From: Streptosporangium roseum DSM 43021
Lineage (GTDB): Bacteria > Actinomycetota > Actinomycetes > Streptosporangiales > Streptosporangiaceae
Assembly: GCF_000024865.1 (NCBI RefSeq)
Contig: NC_013595.1
Coordinates: forward strand, 8,680,001-8,744,000
DNA: 64,000 nucleotides
Direction of reading: 5' to 3'
Position numbers and translations under genes: made by a program. Positions 8,876-17,676 of the stretch are shown here, one piece after another. The notes under the pieces were generated by a model. The model made no database searches. It saw nothing but the letters and a program-made list of their open reading frames with translations, and was not told the DNA's origin. Positions within the stretch are counted from its first letter, which is position 1, and every line of letters begins with the position of its first letter.

Positions 8876-10186
8876 CTATCCGAGCACCGGGTAGTTCGCG
8901 CGGAACACGTTGTGCGGGTCACGGGCCCGCTTGATCTCCCGCAGCCGCGCGAGCGCGCTGCCGGAGAAGGACTTCGCCGCCGTGTCGCCTGGGGTCAGCA
9001 GGGTGTACGGCTTGCGGCCGCTGATGTAGGCCTCCAGGTCGGCCACGACCTCGGCCTGCTTGGCGCGCGTCGCATCGGCCACGTGCGGCAGGCCGAGACC
9101 CACCAGGCCGAGCAGGTACGGCTCAGCCACCGCGCCGCTCGCACCGGCCCCGCCACCCGGATCGGCGAGCGCCCCGCCCAGGTGCCTGATCTGCACGTTG
9201 ATAAGCGGTTCGACCGGCTTGGCCAGCAGGAGCTCCACCGCGTCCGCGTCCAGGCCGGTGAGCAACTCCGCACGAGCGATGGATGGGGCCGGATCGGTGG
9301 GCTCGGCGGCGATGTCACCCAGGTCGGCAACCGGGACGACGCCGCGGCTGTCGGAGATCGCGCCCTCGATCTTGTCGATGCGCGCCAGCAGGTCCTCCCC
9401 CTGAGCCGCCTCACCCAGGTAGGCCAGATCCAGCGTCACCATCGGCGGCGCGCCGGGGGGCTGGAGCCGGTTGATCCAGACACTGAGTTCACGTGGCGCC
9501 TCGGCGGTGGTCTCCAGGAACGCGTCGTACACCTCCCTGGTCCGGTGCTCAGGCCAGATCACGCGCCCGCCGTACAGGACTGGCGCGGGATACAGCTCGA
9601 GTTCGAGGGCGGTCACCACCGCGAAGTCCCCGCCACCGCCGCGCAGCGCCCAGAACAGCTCGGGATCGGACTCGGCGGTCACCCGGCCCGGCTCGCCATC
9701 GGCGTCCACGATGTCGATAGCCCGCACGCTGTCGGAGGCGAAGCCGTACTTACGGCTGAACCAGCCGACCCCGCCGCCCAGTGTGTAGCCGGTCACGCTG
9801 ACCCCCGGCGCGCTGCCGGACAGGCCGGTCAGACCCAGCGGGCCGGCCGCCGCCAGCACCTGCCCCCACTTCACGCCCGCGCCCACCCGGACCACGCGCT
9901 CCTGCGCGCGTACCTCCACCTCGTTCAGCAGGCCGGTACGCAACAGGATCAAGCCGTCCACATCACCCGAGGCGCCATGCCCGCTCGGCTGCGCGGTCAC
10001 CGTCATACCCGCCCGCCGCGCGTAACGCACGAGCGCCGCCACGTCATCGGCGTCCGCGGCCTCCACCACAGCCGCGACCGGCTGCCTGACGGTCAGATTC
10101 CACGCGGTGGCCGCCTGTTCAAAACCGTCGTCATCGGCCAGGAGCACGCGCCCTTTGAGGACACCGCGCAGATCGTTGATCGTCAT
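8876..10186 (-). CDS. FAD-binding oxidoreductase (BBE/PCMH family)
   Basis: A 436-aa oxidase of the berberine-bridge-enzyme type. Residues about 30-200 form the PCMH FAD domain, with QPSGHGASGD where family members attach FAD covalently to histidine. PGVSVTGYTLGGGVGWFSRK is the conserved second FAD loop. The C-terminal DPHNVFRANYPV is the BBE motif. No signal peptide is visible, so it acts in the cytoplasm, oxidising an unknown alcohol or sugar with O2. It is the third gene of a leftward set with a DUF4267 membrane protein and a hemerythrin, divergent from a large BTAD regulator; all four lie between the inverted repeats. Confidence 0.9.
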   Translation of the reverse strand: MTINDLRGVLKGRVLLADDDGFEQAATAWNLTVRQPVAAVVEAADADDVAALVRYARRAGMTVTAQPSGHGASGDVDGLILLRTGLLNEVEVRAQERVVRVGAGVKWGQVLAAAGPLGLTGLSGSAPGVSVTGYTLGGGVGWFSRKYGFASDSVRAIDIVDADGEPGRVTAESDPELFWALRGGGGDFAVVTALELELYPAPVLYGGRVIWPEHRTREVYDAFLETTAEAPRELSVWINRLQPPGAPPMVTLDLAYLGEAAQGEDLLARIDKIEGAISDSRGVVPVADLGDIAAEPTDPAPSIARAELLTGLDADAVELLLAKPVEPLINVQIRHLGGALADPGGGAGASGAVAEPYLLGLVGLGLPHVADATRAKQAEVVADLEAYISGRKPYTLLTPGDTAAKSFSGSALARLREIKRARDPHNVFRANYPVLG

Positions 10187-10249
10187 CGTCGTCTCCCTTT
10201 TCGAGTTGTCAGAAAATGCGAAGGAATACCGTGCTGCACTGCGGGGACG

Positions 10250-10678
10250 TCAGGCGGGCTGCGCGGCGGGCGCTGGGGTGGCGGTCTCTTGGGCCTTGCG
10301 CGCCTTGCTGGTCTCGCGGAGGGTCAGCAACCCCGTGACCGCGATCAGCGCCGAGGTCAGGCCATGGATGCCGAACGCGGCGGCCGTGGAGCCGTGGTGG
10401 GCCAGGACGTTGACCATGTCGCCGAACGGGGCGACGGCCACCATCAGCAGGACCCAGCCCAGGGCGCGGCGGTGGCCCGTCACCAGCAGGATGCCCATGG
10501 CCAGGCCCATCGCGATTTCGCGGCTGCCCTTCACGACAGGGAAACCGCTGTCGCCAGAGGGCCAGTTCGGCAGGCCCGGGAAGGACGTCTCGAGGGGCAG
10601 GACGAAGGACAACCCGAGGTAGAGGGTGAACAGGACGACGGCGGTGGCCAGGACGGTGTTGAGCTTCTTCAGCGACAT
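10250..10678 (-). CDS. DUF4267-like membrane protein
   Basis: A 142-aa protein with four hydrophobic helices (TVLATAVVLFTLYLGLSFV; EIAMGLAMGILLVTG; LGWVLLMVAVAPFGDMVNVL; GIHGLTSALIAVTGLLTL). Helices 2-4 carry G and R residues in the arrangement of the DUF4267/DUF4345 group. GAAGG-type sequence precedes the ATG. It lies 34 bases downstream of the hemerythrin gene and 63 upstream of the FAD oxidase, on the same strand, so co-transcription is likely. Function is unknown for this family; here it may be the membrane part of a redox-stress module. Confidence 0.75.
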   Translation of the reverse strand: MSLKKLNTVLATAVVLFTLYLGLSFVLPLETSFPGLPNWPSGDSGFPVVKGSREIAMGLAMGILLVTGHRRALGWVLLMVAVAPFGDMVNVLAHHGSTAAAFGIHGLTSALIAVTGLLTLRETSKARKAQETATPAPAAQPA

Positions 10679-10712
10679 GGTTGTTCTCCTTGATGTTCAG
10701 ACTGGGCAGGGT

Positions 10713-11351
10713 TCAGCCGCGGACACGGCGGATGTGGCGGGCGTAGCGGGGGCGGCCGATGACGTGCCAGATGACGCGGACCGGAGCGGCGAGGCCGCTG
10801 AGGACGATGGCGCGCTCGGCCGGGTTCGCGTCTTCCAGAACGGCGCCGAAGAGCGTGAGCAGGGTGAGCTTGGGAGTGTTGTTCACCAGGTGGTCGCCCA
10901 GGGAGGCCCACTCCTGTTGTGTGATGTGCTTGGCCGCCAGCGGAAGGAGGGTGGTCTCCTCGTCGTCGAGGTGTTCCAGCAGGACCGCGCGGTGCTCGGA
11001 GAGGGCGGCCACGAGGGTGTCGCGTTCGTCGGCGCCCGCGGTGGCCTCCCAAGCGGGGACCGTGGCGTCCAGCCTGGTCAGGGTGGCCGCGACGCGTTCA
11101 TGCTGGGCCTGCATGCGCAGGACGATGTCGGCCTCTAAGTCCACCCGGGAAAGTAGTGGCGGCCACAGCAGCTCGTCCTCGCCCTCGTGATGGTTGTGCA
11201 GGCCCAGCCGGTAGACGTGGAAGTGGTCGGCGATCACCTTGGCGCGAGCGGTGTCACCCGGGGTGACGGCCGCGACGAGCTCCATCAGCAGCCGTGACTC
11301 ACGGCGGAGCACGCGGTGGACGATCTCCATGTCCTGGGTGTTGACGCTCAT
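10713..11351 (-). CDS. Hemerythrin/HHE domain protein
   Basis: A 212-aa cytoplasmic protein with a four-helix HHE cation-binding domain. Di-iron ligand candidates are visible as H-N-H-H-x-G-E-D (residues about 52-60), H in MQAQHERV, H in LSEHRAVL and the pair HLDDEE. The C-terminal 60 residues (LVNNTPKLTLL onward) are an extension seen in actinobacterial members. Such proteins sense or carry O2 or NO, or hold iron. It is the first gene of the leftward set, and only 101 bases separate it from the start of the divergent BTAD regulator, so both probably share a regulated promoter region. Confidence 0.88.
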   Translation of the reverse strand: MSVNTQDMEIVHRVLRRESRLLMELVAAVTPGDTARAKVIADHFHVYRLGLHNHHEGEDELLWPPLLSRVDLEADIVLRMQAQHERVAATLTRLDATVPAWEATAGADERDTLVAALSEHRAVLLEHLDDEETTLLPLAAKHITQQEWASLGDHLVNNTPKLTLLTLFGAVLEDANPAERAIVLSGLAAPVRVIWHVIGRPRYARHIRRVRG

Positions 11352-11452
11352 CTGTTCCTGCCCTTCATCAGTTGCGACGTGTTCAGGCTGCTCCCGGGTG
11401 TTTGGAGGGGATTTGGAGCCGACTTGGAACGTCCACGTAAAATGTGCGGATC

Positions 11453-14400
11453 ATGGTCTTCATCCGGGTGCTGGGCTCTTTCGGGGCCGAGGTCGGCGGC
11501 GAGCCCGTTCCCCTGGGCGGGCCGCGGCAGCGGGGCGTGCTGGCGTTGCTGGTGGCGGCGCGTGGGCAGGTCGTGCCGGTCGACCGGATGATCGAGGATC
11601 TGTGGCGCGGGGAGCCGCCCGCGCGGGCGCTGATGTCCTTGCAGGCGTACGTGTCCAACCTGCGTCGGACGCTGGAGCCCGGGCGTCCGCCGCGCACGCC
11701 GGCCCGGCTGCTGGTGAGCGCGTCTCCCGGTTATGCGCTGCGGCTGCCGCCGGAGTCCGTGGACGCGTGGCGGTTCGAGGGCCTGCTCGACCAGGCCCGT
11801 ACGGTCACCGACCCGCGCGTCGCCCAGGCTCGGCTCGCCGAGGCGTTGGGGCTGTGGCAGGGGCCGGCGTTCGCCGAGGTCGCCGACGAGCCGTGGGCCG
11901 GCGCCGAGACGGCCCGGCTGAACGAGCTGCGCCTGGTCGCCACCGAGCTGCACGTCGCGACGGGTCTGCGAATCGGCGACCCCGCCGCGGTGGTTCCCGA
12001 GGCCGAGCGGCTCACCCGCGATGAGCCGCTGCGCGAGGAGGGCTGGCGGCTGCACGCCCTGGCACTGTGGAGCAGTGGCCGCCAAGCCGACGCGCTGGCG
12101 ACGCTCCGCCGCGCCCGCGGCATCTTCGCCGAGGAGCTCGGGCTCGACCCTGGCCCGGACCTGACGGCGTTGGAGGAGGCGATCCTCACCCAGCGCACGG
12201 ACGTCATGCGCGCGTCCGTGCCCCCGCCACCGCCGACCGCACCGCTACCGCGGCCGGCTCCGAGCATCGAGGCGCCGTTCGTCGGACGCGAGGCACAGCT
12301 GTCGGCACTGGTCACGGCCGCCGCCGAGGCCGCCGCCGACGGCGCCCGCATCGCCCTTGTCACCGGCGAGGCAGGGCTCGGCAAGTCGACGCTGCTGGAA
12401 CACCTCGGCAGGCGGCTCGAACGTGACGGGTGGCTGGTCGCCGTCGGCCGCTGCCCCGAGGTCGACAGCGCGCCGCCCGCCTGGGGCTGGACGGAGGCGC
12501 TGAGAGCCGTTGCCGCGACCACGTCCCCGGGTGGGTTCGCGGACGACCTCGCGCCGCTGCTCACCGACACCGGGCCGGCGGACTACGACGCCACCGCGGG
12601 ACGGTTCCGGCTGCGCCAATCCGTGTGGAAGTGGCTCGCGGCGGTCGCCACGGAACGCCCGGTCGCCGTCGTGCTGGACGACCTGCACTGGGCGGACGCC
12701 GCCACGCTGGAACTGCTCGGCGGCGGCCTCCGCATGCGGGCCCCGATCCTGATCGTCGCCGCGTACCGCGCGGACGAAAGCGGGCACCTCACCGAAACGC
12801 TGGCCTCCCTCGCGCGCGCCACGCCCCTGCGCCTAGCGCTGCCGGGGCTGAACGACGAGGCCGTCGCAGAGCTCGTACGGACCGAATGCGAGGCCGACGA
12901 GGAGGCCATCGCAGGGATCGCCGAGCGCACCGGCGGCAACCCGTTCTACGTGCGCGAAAGCGCCCGGCTGCTGAACGGCGAAGGCGCGCTGGTCGCCCTC
13001 TCCGAGGTTCCCGAAGGCGTACGGGACGTCCTCCGCCGGCGGCTCGCGCGCCTGCCCGAAGGCGGCGTGTCCATCCTCCGGCTGGCCGCGGTCGCAGGCC
13101 GGGAAAGCTCAGTGGACGTCCTCGTCAAGGCCGCCGACACCGACGAGGACGGCGTGATGGACGCGCTGGACGCGGGCGTCATCGCCGGGCTCCTCGACGA
13201 GCCTGGCCCAGGCCTCATCCGCTTCGTCCACGCCCTCGTCAGGGACACGCTCGTCACCGACCTCAGCCGCCTCCGCACAGCCCGCATGCACGCCCGGATC
13301 GCCGCCGCTCTTGAAGGCACCGACGACATCGCGGCGCTGGCCCACCACTACGCGCGCGCCGGCTCACCGAAGGCCGTCGGCTACTGCGTCCAGGCCGCCG
13401 AGCGTGCCGAGGCCCGCTACGCCCACGACGTGGCGGCCGACCTCCTCACCGACGCCGTCGCCAACTCGACCGGACCGGACGAACGCGTCGAATTGCTCGG
13501 CAGGCTGCTGCGCGCGCAGATCCGGGCGGGAGCCGTCGCAGCCGCCCGCGAGACACGCCGTGAAGCCGTGGAGTACGCAGAGTCCCTGGGCCGCGACGAC
13601 CTGATGATCGCCGCATTCACCGCGTGGACAGAGCCGACCCCCTGGCAGGCCCGTACGTACGGCACGGTGGACCGGCCCATCGTCGACCGCCTGAGCCGCC
13701 TGCTGAAGCGCGACCTGACCCCTTCGGTGCGGTCCCGGCTCCTGACGGCTTACGCGCACGAACTGGTCGGCGAGGACGACCCGACGGTTGTGGAGGCAGC
13801 GCAGGAGGCACTCGACCTCGCCACCGAACCCCGGCTGCGGGCCGCGGCACTCCAGATCCTGGCCGAAGTCCACGGCGACGCCGAGCTCTGCCGGGAGCTC
13901 GTGGAGATCGGCACCGAGCACGACCTGCCGGTCTACCGCGTCACCGGGCTGCTCAATCATGCCGGCGTCGCCGCCGCCGCCAACGACCCGGTGACCACGC
14001 ACCAGGTGACCACCGAGGCCCTGGAACTCGCGCGCACCTACCGAATGCGCGAGGCGATCGCCGCCGCCGAGATCACGCTGGCGAGCCTGGCGCTCATCGA
14101 AGGCCGATTCGCCGACGCCGAACTCCTCTACATCAAGGCCGACGAGGGCATGCGGCGCGCCGGATCGGTCCACACGGGCTTTCTCCAACTCGCTCTGGCC
14201 ACGATCTGGCTGAACGAGGGCACGCTCGGTGCGCACCTGGACGACGTGCGCGCCCTCCACGCCGCGCTCGGCCCCATGACCTCCGACCTGCTCGCGCTCG
14301 CCCTCCACGCCAACGGCCTGGACGCCGAAGCCCGCCAGGTCCGTGCGTCACCCAGCCCGATCCGCCCCGACTTCTTCTTCACCTTCCTCACAACGTTGCG

Positions 14401-14818
14401 CGCGATGGCCATCGTCGCCTTGAACGACCGCGACGCCGCCGAGGAGATCTACGCGACGCTGCTTCCGCACCGCAACGGTCCCCCGGCGGGCGCCGCGAGC
14501 CTGTCGGTGGCGCTGCGCCCGGTCGCCCACACCCTCGGTGAACTGGCCGTCTTCCTCGGCCGCGATCACGAGGCCGCCGCCCACTTCACCCAGGCCGCCA
14601 CCATCGCCGACCGGTGGAACGCACCTCACTGGGCCGCCGAGGCCCGGTTGCGAACGACTCGCCGCCTCCTCGACGACGAGGGAGACGCGGCGCTCGCTGA
14701 ACTCCCGCCGTCCCGCCTTGCGCAACACCGCCCGGATGACCTCAGCGGGTCCCGCGCCGTCCATAGCGGGCGGCCGCCCGCGCCGTACTCGAACCCGAAC
14801 CCCGGCTTGTCATCGTAA
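11453..14818 (+). CDS. AfsR/SARP-like BTAD regulator with AAA ATPase and TPR region
   Basis: A transcription factor of about 1121 aa. Residues 1-95 form an OmpR-like winged helix (VFIRVLGSFGAEVGGEPVPL). About 95-245 is the bacterial transcriptional activation domain. About 270-600 is an ATPase with Walker A GEAGLGKST and Walker B VAVVLDDLHWADA. The rest is helical TPR-like repeats. The ATG at 11453 gives the usual MxxRVLG start; a GTG at 11444 is possible. It is divergent from the hemerythrin, DUF4267 and oxidase set and is probably its activator. The last 40 residues (PSRLAQHRPDDLSG onward, Pro/Ser-rich) do not look like TPR and end 29 bases before the right inverted repeat, so the natural C-terminus may have been lost. 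Confidence 0.88.
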   Translation: MVFIRVLGSFGAEVGGEPVPLGGPRQRGVLALLVAARGQVVPVDRMIEDLWRGEPPARALMSLQAYVSNLRRTLEPGRPPRTPARLLVSASPGYALRLPPESVDAWRFEGLLDQARTVTDPRVAQARLAEALGLWQGPAFAEVADEPWAGAETARLNELRLVATELHVATGLRIGDPAAVVPEAERLTRDEPLREEGWRLHALALWSSGRQADALATLRRARGIFAEELGLDPGPDLTALEEAILTQRTDVMRASVPPPPPTAPLPRPAPSIEAPFVGREAQLSALVTAAAEAAADGARIALVTGEAGLGKSTLLEHLGRRLERDGWLVAVGRCPEVDSAPPAWGWTEALRAVAATTSPGGFADDLAPLLTDTGPADYDATAGRFRLRQSVWKWLAAVATERPVAVVLDDLHWADAATLELLGGGLRMRAPILIVAAYRADESGHLTETLASLARATPLRLALPGLNDEAVAELVRTECEADEEAIAGIAERTGGNPFYVRESARLLNGEGALVALSEVPEGVRDVLRRRLARLPEGGVSILRLAAVAGRESSVDVLVKAADTDEDGVMDALDAGVIAGLLDEPGPGLIRFVHALVRDTLVTDLSRLRTARMHARIAAALEGTDDIAALAHHYARAGSPKAVGYCVQAAERAEARYAHDVAADLLTDAVANSTGPDERVELLGRLLRAQIRAGAVAAARETRREAVEYAESLGRDDLMIAAFTAWTEPTPWQARTYGTVDRPIVDRLSRLLKRDLTPSVRSRLLTAYAHELVGEDDPTVVEAAQEALDLATEPRLRAAALQILAEVHGDAELCRELVEIGTEHDLPVYRVTGLLNHAGVAAAANDPVTTHQVTTEALELARTYRMREAIAAAEITLASLALIEGRFADAELLYIKADEGMRRAGSVHTGFLQLALATIWLNEGTLGAHLDDVRALHAALGPMTSDLLALALHANGLDAEARQVRASPSPIRPDFFFTFLTTLRAMAIVALNDRDAAEEIYATLLPHRNGPPAGAASLSVALRPVAHTLGELAVFLGRDHEAAAHFTQAATIADRWNAPHWAAEARLRTTRRLLDDEGDAALAELPPSRLAQHRPDDLSGSRAVHSGRPPAPYSNPNPGLSS

Positions 14819-14847
14819 ACGCACTGAGCCTTCAATCCCAGCGTCCT

Positions 14848-14882
14848 GCATCAGTGCAGGTCAGGCAGATCCGAACGAGGCC
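14848..14882. repeat. Right terminal inverted repeat of a Tn3-like element
   Basis: Bases 14848-14873 are the exact reverse complement of 8001-8026 (26 of 26). The next nine bases outward (AACGAGGCC) also match the outer block of the left arm. The two arms face each other across 6.8 kb containing a Tn3 transposase relic at the left end, as in a Tn3-family transposon. I could not identify a target-site duplication. Confidence 0.65.
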
Positions 14883-14930
14883 GGGGGTGTCTCTCGCCGG
14901 GCCCGCCGGAAGCGCCCCCTGACCGGCAGA

Positions 14931-14958
14931 GGTCCCGTACGGCATGCCGTACGGGACC
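14931..14958. terminator. Perfect 28-bp palindrome, probable terminator
   Basis: GGTCCCGTACGGCA and its exact complement are fused without a loop. It lies just beyond the stop codon of the leftward secreted-protein gene (14981) and about 110 bases after the BTAD regulator, so it could stop transcription from either side. It lacks a U-tract, as many actinobacterial terminators do. Confidence 0.6.
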
Positions 14959-14980
14959 CGCGGCGGAGCTCAGGGACCGG

Positions 14981-16066
14981 TCAGAAGGCCGAGGTGTAGG
15001 TGGTCAAAGATGGCTGGTTCACACGGGTGGTGCCGTTGTAGCAGACGACGTTGCGGACGATCGCGACGCTTCCGCTGGTGTTCCACAGGGTCTGCAGGTT
15101 GCAGTACTCGGGGCCGGGGCCGTAGGCGGTGACCTGGACGTCGTCGGGCAGGACGCCGACTCTCGGGAAGGTCACCAGCCGCTGGCCCAGCCCGGCGTTC
15201 TGCACGGTGTTGATCCCGAGCTGGGAGTTGTAGTTGACCGCCGCCGGCACCGGTGAGTAGGGCCCGGGGTTGGCCGGGGTGTTGTCGAAGGTGTAGGCGA
15301 AGTTCTTCGGCGGGACAGCCGCCCCGGTGATCGCCCGCTCACGCTGGTAGGTCAGCGTCCAGCCGGTGTTCAGCGGGACGTTCGTCGCGTTGTGGCAGCG
15401 GACCTGGACCGTCTGCGCGCCGACGGCCGAGGCCCAGCCGCCGACCTTGCAGCGGGCGGGCTGGACCGGGTTGACCGCGGTCACCTGGATGTTCCCGGCG
15501 GGCCCGGCCGAGCCCAGCCCCGGCAGGGTGACCGTCCAGACCCCTCCGCCTCCGGCGACGGTGTTCACGGCCGGAGCCGAGTTGAACTGGCTGGCGATGG
15601 ACGCGCCGTCGTAGTGGACGTAGCCGAACGCCTGGGGAGCGGGCAGGGTGCCCGTGCTCTGCTCGAAGACGATGCTGTACGGGGTGAACACCGGTCCGCC
15701 GCCGTACTTGTAGCACTGCACCACCACGACCAGGTCGGGCCCCACCGGACCCCACTTCTGGGCCTGGCACCAGTAGGCGGTCTGGGAGATCGCCGTGACG
15801 TGCACGACGCCGCCGTCGATCGCGAGCTGCGGGAACGTCACGTATGTCTGCCCCACCCCGCCGGGTGCGACCGTGACGTTGAACCCGGCGCCCCAGCTCC
15901 CCGCCTGGCGGGCGGGGTCGGGGATGCCCGAGTTGACGTTGACGTGGGCGAATCCCCATCGGTTGGGGACGGAGGCCTGGGCGCTCGCGGCGACGGTCAC
16001 GAGACCGGCCGCGAGCATGAACGTCACACAGAGGATCCTGAACATCGCTTTTCGTAACCTGTGCAT
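14981..16066 (-). CDS. Secreted protein with three tandem cysteine-containing repeats
   Basis: A 361-aa exported protein. The ATG at 16066 follows GAGG and starts MHRLRKAMFRILCVTFMLAA, a signal peptide cleaved near ASAQA. The mature part consists of three related units of about 105 residues, beginning WGFAHVNVN, FGYVHYDGA and FAYTFDNTP. Each unit has a Q-x-V/L-V-T-F-P-like strand, a V-x-V-T-A strand and two cysteines that probably form one disulfide (YWCQAQ..VVQCYKY; ARCKVGG..VRCHNAT; YCNLQT..VVCYNGT). Repeated beta domains of this kind occur in actinomycete exoproteins of unknown role. No catalytic motif is visible; a surface or matrix protein is a guess. Confidence 0.8.
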   Translation of the reverse strand: MHRLRKAMFRILCVTFMLAAGLVTVAASAQASVPNRWGFAHVNVNSGIPDPARQAGSWGAGFNVTVAPGGVGQTYVTFPQLAIDGGVVHVTAISQTAYWCQAQKWGPVGPDLVVVVQCYKYGGGPVFTPYSIVFEQSTGTLPAPQAFGYVHYDGASIASQFNSAPAVNTVAGGGGVWTVTLPGLGSAGPAGNIQVTAVNPVQPARCKVGGWASAVGAQTVQVRCHNATNVPLNTGWTLTYQRERAITGAAVPPKNFAYTFDNTPANPGPYSPVPAAVNYNSQLGINTVQNAGLGQRLVTFPRVGVLPDDVQVTAYGPGPEYCNLQTLWNTSGSVAIVRNVVCYNGTTRVNQPSLTTYTSAF

Positions 16067-16318
16067 GTCGGCCTCGTTCCACTTGGGGGGCTTGGGCGAC
16101 CAGGCACGCCCGCGACGCCGTACGACAAGCAGGTCGCGGCGCTGGAATGCCTGGTTCACAACTGGCTCTGAGCTCTTGATAGCTCGCCCGCCACCCCTTG
16201 AGAAGACCCAACCTTTCTTCCGGCCCTGACTGAAATGACTCTCCTGTAGTCAATATTCGGCCCGCACCGATGCGATGGACTTCGAAAGGGGAACGGCCTC
16301 CGGTCCGGGCCCGCGGAG

Positions 16319-16705
16319 CTAGTCCAGATCGCGCAGCCGCCGCGCGACCTCCGCCTCCCGGTCGGTCATCGACCGGTCGAACGCCTCCCGCATCTCCCGC
16401 AGCCCGTTCCAGAACTCCGTGTGATCGGGCAGGTGCTCCGGCGCCGACCTGCCGAGCGCCCCGCCGACCAGCTCGTGCGTCCTGCGCTGCCCGTCCTCCT
16501 GCGCCCGCCGTACGGCCGCGCCGGTCTCCTCCGCCAGCGCCTGGCTGTCCATGCGCATGACCCGCGGATTGAAGGTGATCTTCACGAGCCGGCCGGCCGC
16601 GTCGGTGACGGCGCGGACCAGCCCGTCGGCGGCCTCCCCCTCGCCGACGATGTCGCCCAGGCCGTCCTCCATCCGGCGCAGGGCCGCCTCGTCCGGGTAA
16701 CCCAC
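16319..16705 (-). CDS. YbaB/EbfC-like protein
   Basis: A 128-aa protein. The GTG at 16705 is preceded by GAAGGAG. The central strand pair (GLVRAVTDAAGRLVKITFNP) followed by two long helices matches the YbaB/EbfC nucleoid-associated fold used repeatedly in actinobacterial type VII-like clusters. The C-terminus (EFWNGLREMREAFDRSMTDR) is an amphipathic helix. It ends a leftward cluster with two WXG-like genes. In this context it is more likely an ESX-associated accessory than a global DNA-binding protein. Confidence 0.72.
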   Translation of the reverse strand: MGYPDEAALRRMEDGLGDIVGEGEAADGLVRAVTDAAGRLVKITFNPRVMRMDSQALAEETGAAVRRAQEDGQRRTHELVGGALGRSAPEHLPDHTEFWNGLREMREAFDRSMTDREAEVARRLRDLD

Positions 16706-16719
16706 GGCATGCTCCTTCG

Positions 16720-17676
16720 CTACTTGAACTTCCACCCGGGCGGGAAGATGACCGCCCGCAGTCCGTGCCCGCTGAACTTGGCCGCCCACTCGTCGTAGGT
16801 GGGCAGCAGCTCCCCGTCGCCGTCCATGGCGCTGTAGGCGGGGGTGTATCCCAGCCCCGAGCCGATCAGGCGCGCCCCGAGCTCGATGCCCCGGGTGGTC
16901 GGCATCCCCCGGAAGGGAAGCTTGGCGAGGTCGTACCCGAGGACGTACGCGCCGTTCGCGCCGACGATCTTGCCGAACTCCTCCGCGTTCTCCCCCGCCG
17001 AGCCGAGCGGACGGTCGTGGGCGAGCTGGACGCCCTTGGTGATCGCCATCGAGCCGGCCGCGTAGGCCGCGCCGTCGATGGCCATGTAGAAGAGCGTCGT
17101 CATGGCGTACTTGGGAACCGTCATCTCCATGATCCTCGCCGCGTTCAGGGCGAAGGTGGACTTCAGGCCCTTCGCCGCCTTGATCAGTGCGGCGATCCGC
17201 GCGGCGGCGACCCCGTAGAGGGCGGTGGTCATCGGCTGGAACGTCACCACCCACATGATCTGCAGGATCAGGTCCTCCAGCTGGGCGAGGCCCTCGTGGG
17301 CGTCCTCCACCAGCTCCGCGTAGGCCTGGCAGCCGATGGCCACGACACGGCAGTCCTTGGCGAGCAGCGGCGCGTAACCGGAGACGGCCCCCTGGTAGAG
17401 CCCGCGGAACGCATCCACGGCCTGGCCGCTGTTGCGCCCGTTGTCCCAGACCGAGGCGGCCAGCGCGTCGGCGCGATCGGCGATGCCCTTGTCGGCGTTC
17501 TCCCCCGTCCCGCCGTCGAGGTCGTCGGCGAGCCGGTTGAAGATCCGCGCGATCTCCCGGAGCTTGTCGGGCGGGATCTCCGGAGCCGTCACGCCGCCGT
17601 AGATCCGCAGGGCCACCAGGTAGCCCATGCCGGCGCCGAAGAGCACCTTGAGCCCGAGCATCGGCGAGATCGCCAT
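16720..17676 (-). CDS. WXG/PPE-like type VII-associated protein
   Basis: A 318-aa protein. The N-terminal 160 residues (PPDKLREIARIFNRLADDLD to VEDAHEGLAQLEDLILQIMW) are helical and resemble the WXG100/PPE-type leader of actinobacterial polymorphic toxins and ESX substrates. A Gly/Ala-rich middle segment is followed by a C-terminal part (YGVAAARIAALIKAAKG to FPPGWKFK) without a recognisable toxin motif. Its ATG overlaps the upstream TGA by one base (TGATG), so the two are translated together. I infer an exported or membrane-associated ESX client; the C-terminal activity is unknown. Confidence 0.65.
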   Translation of the reverse strand: MAISPMLGLKVLFGAGMGYLVALRIYGGVTAPEIPPDKLREIARIFNRLADDLDGGTGENADKGIADRADALAASVWDNGRNSGQAVDAFRGLYQGAVSGYAPLLAKDCRVVAIGCQAYAELVEDAHEGLAQLEDLILQIMWVVTFQPMTTALYGVAAARIAALIKAAKGLKSTFALNAARIMEMTVPKYAMTTLFYMAIDGAAYAAGSMAITKGVQLAHDRPLGSAGENAEEFGKIVGANGAYVLGYDLAKLPFRGMPTTRGIELGARLIGSGLGYTPAYSAMDGDGELLPTYDEWAAKFSGHGLRAVIFPPGWKFK

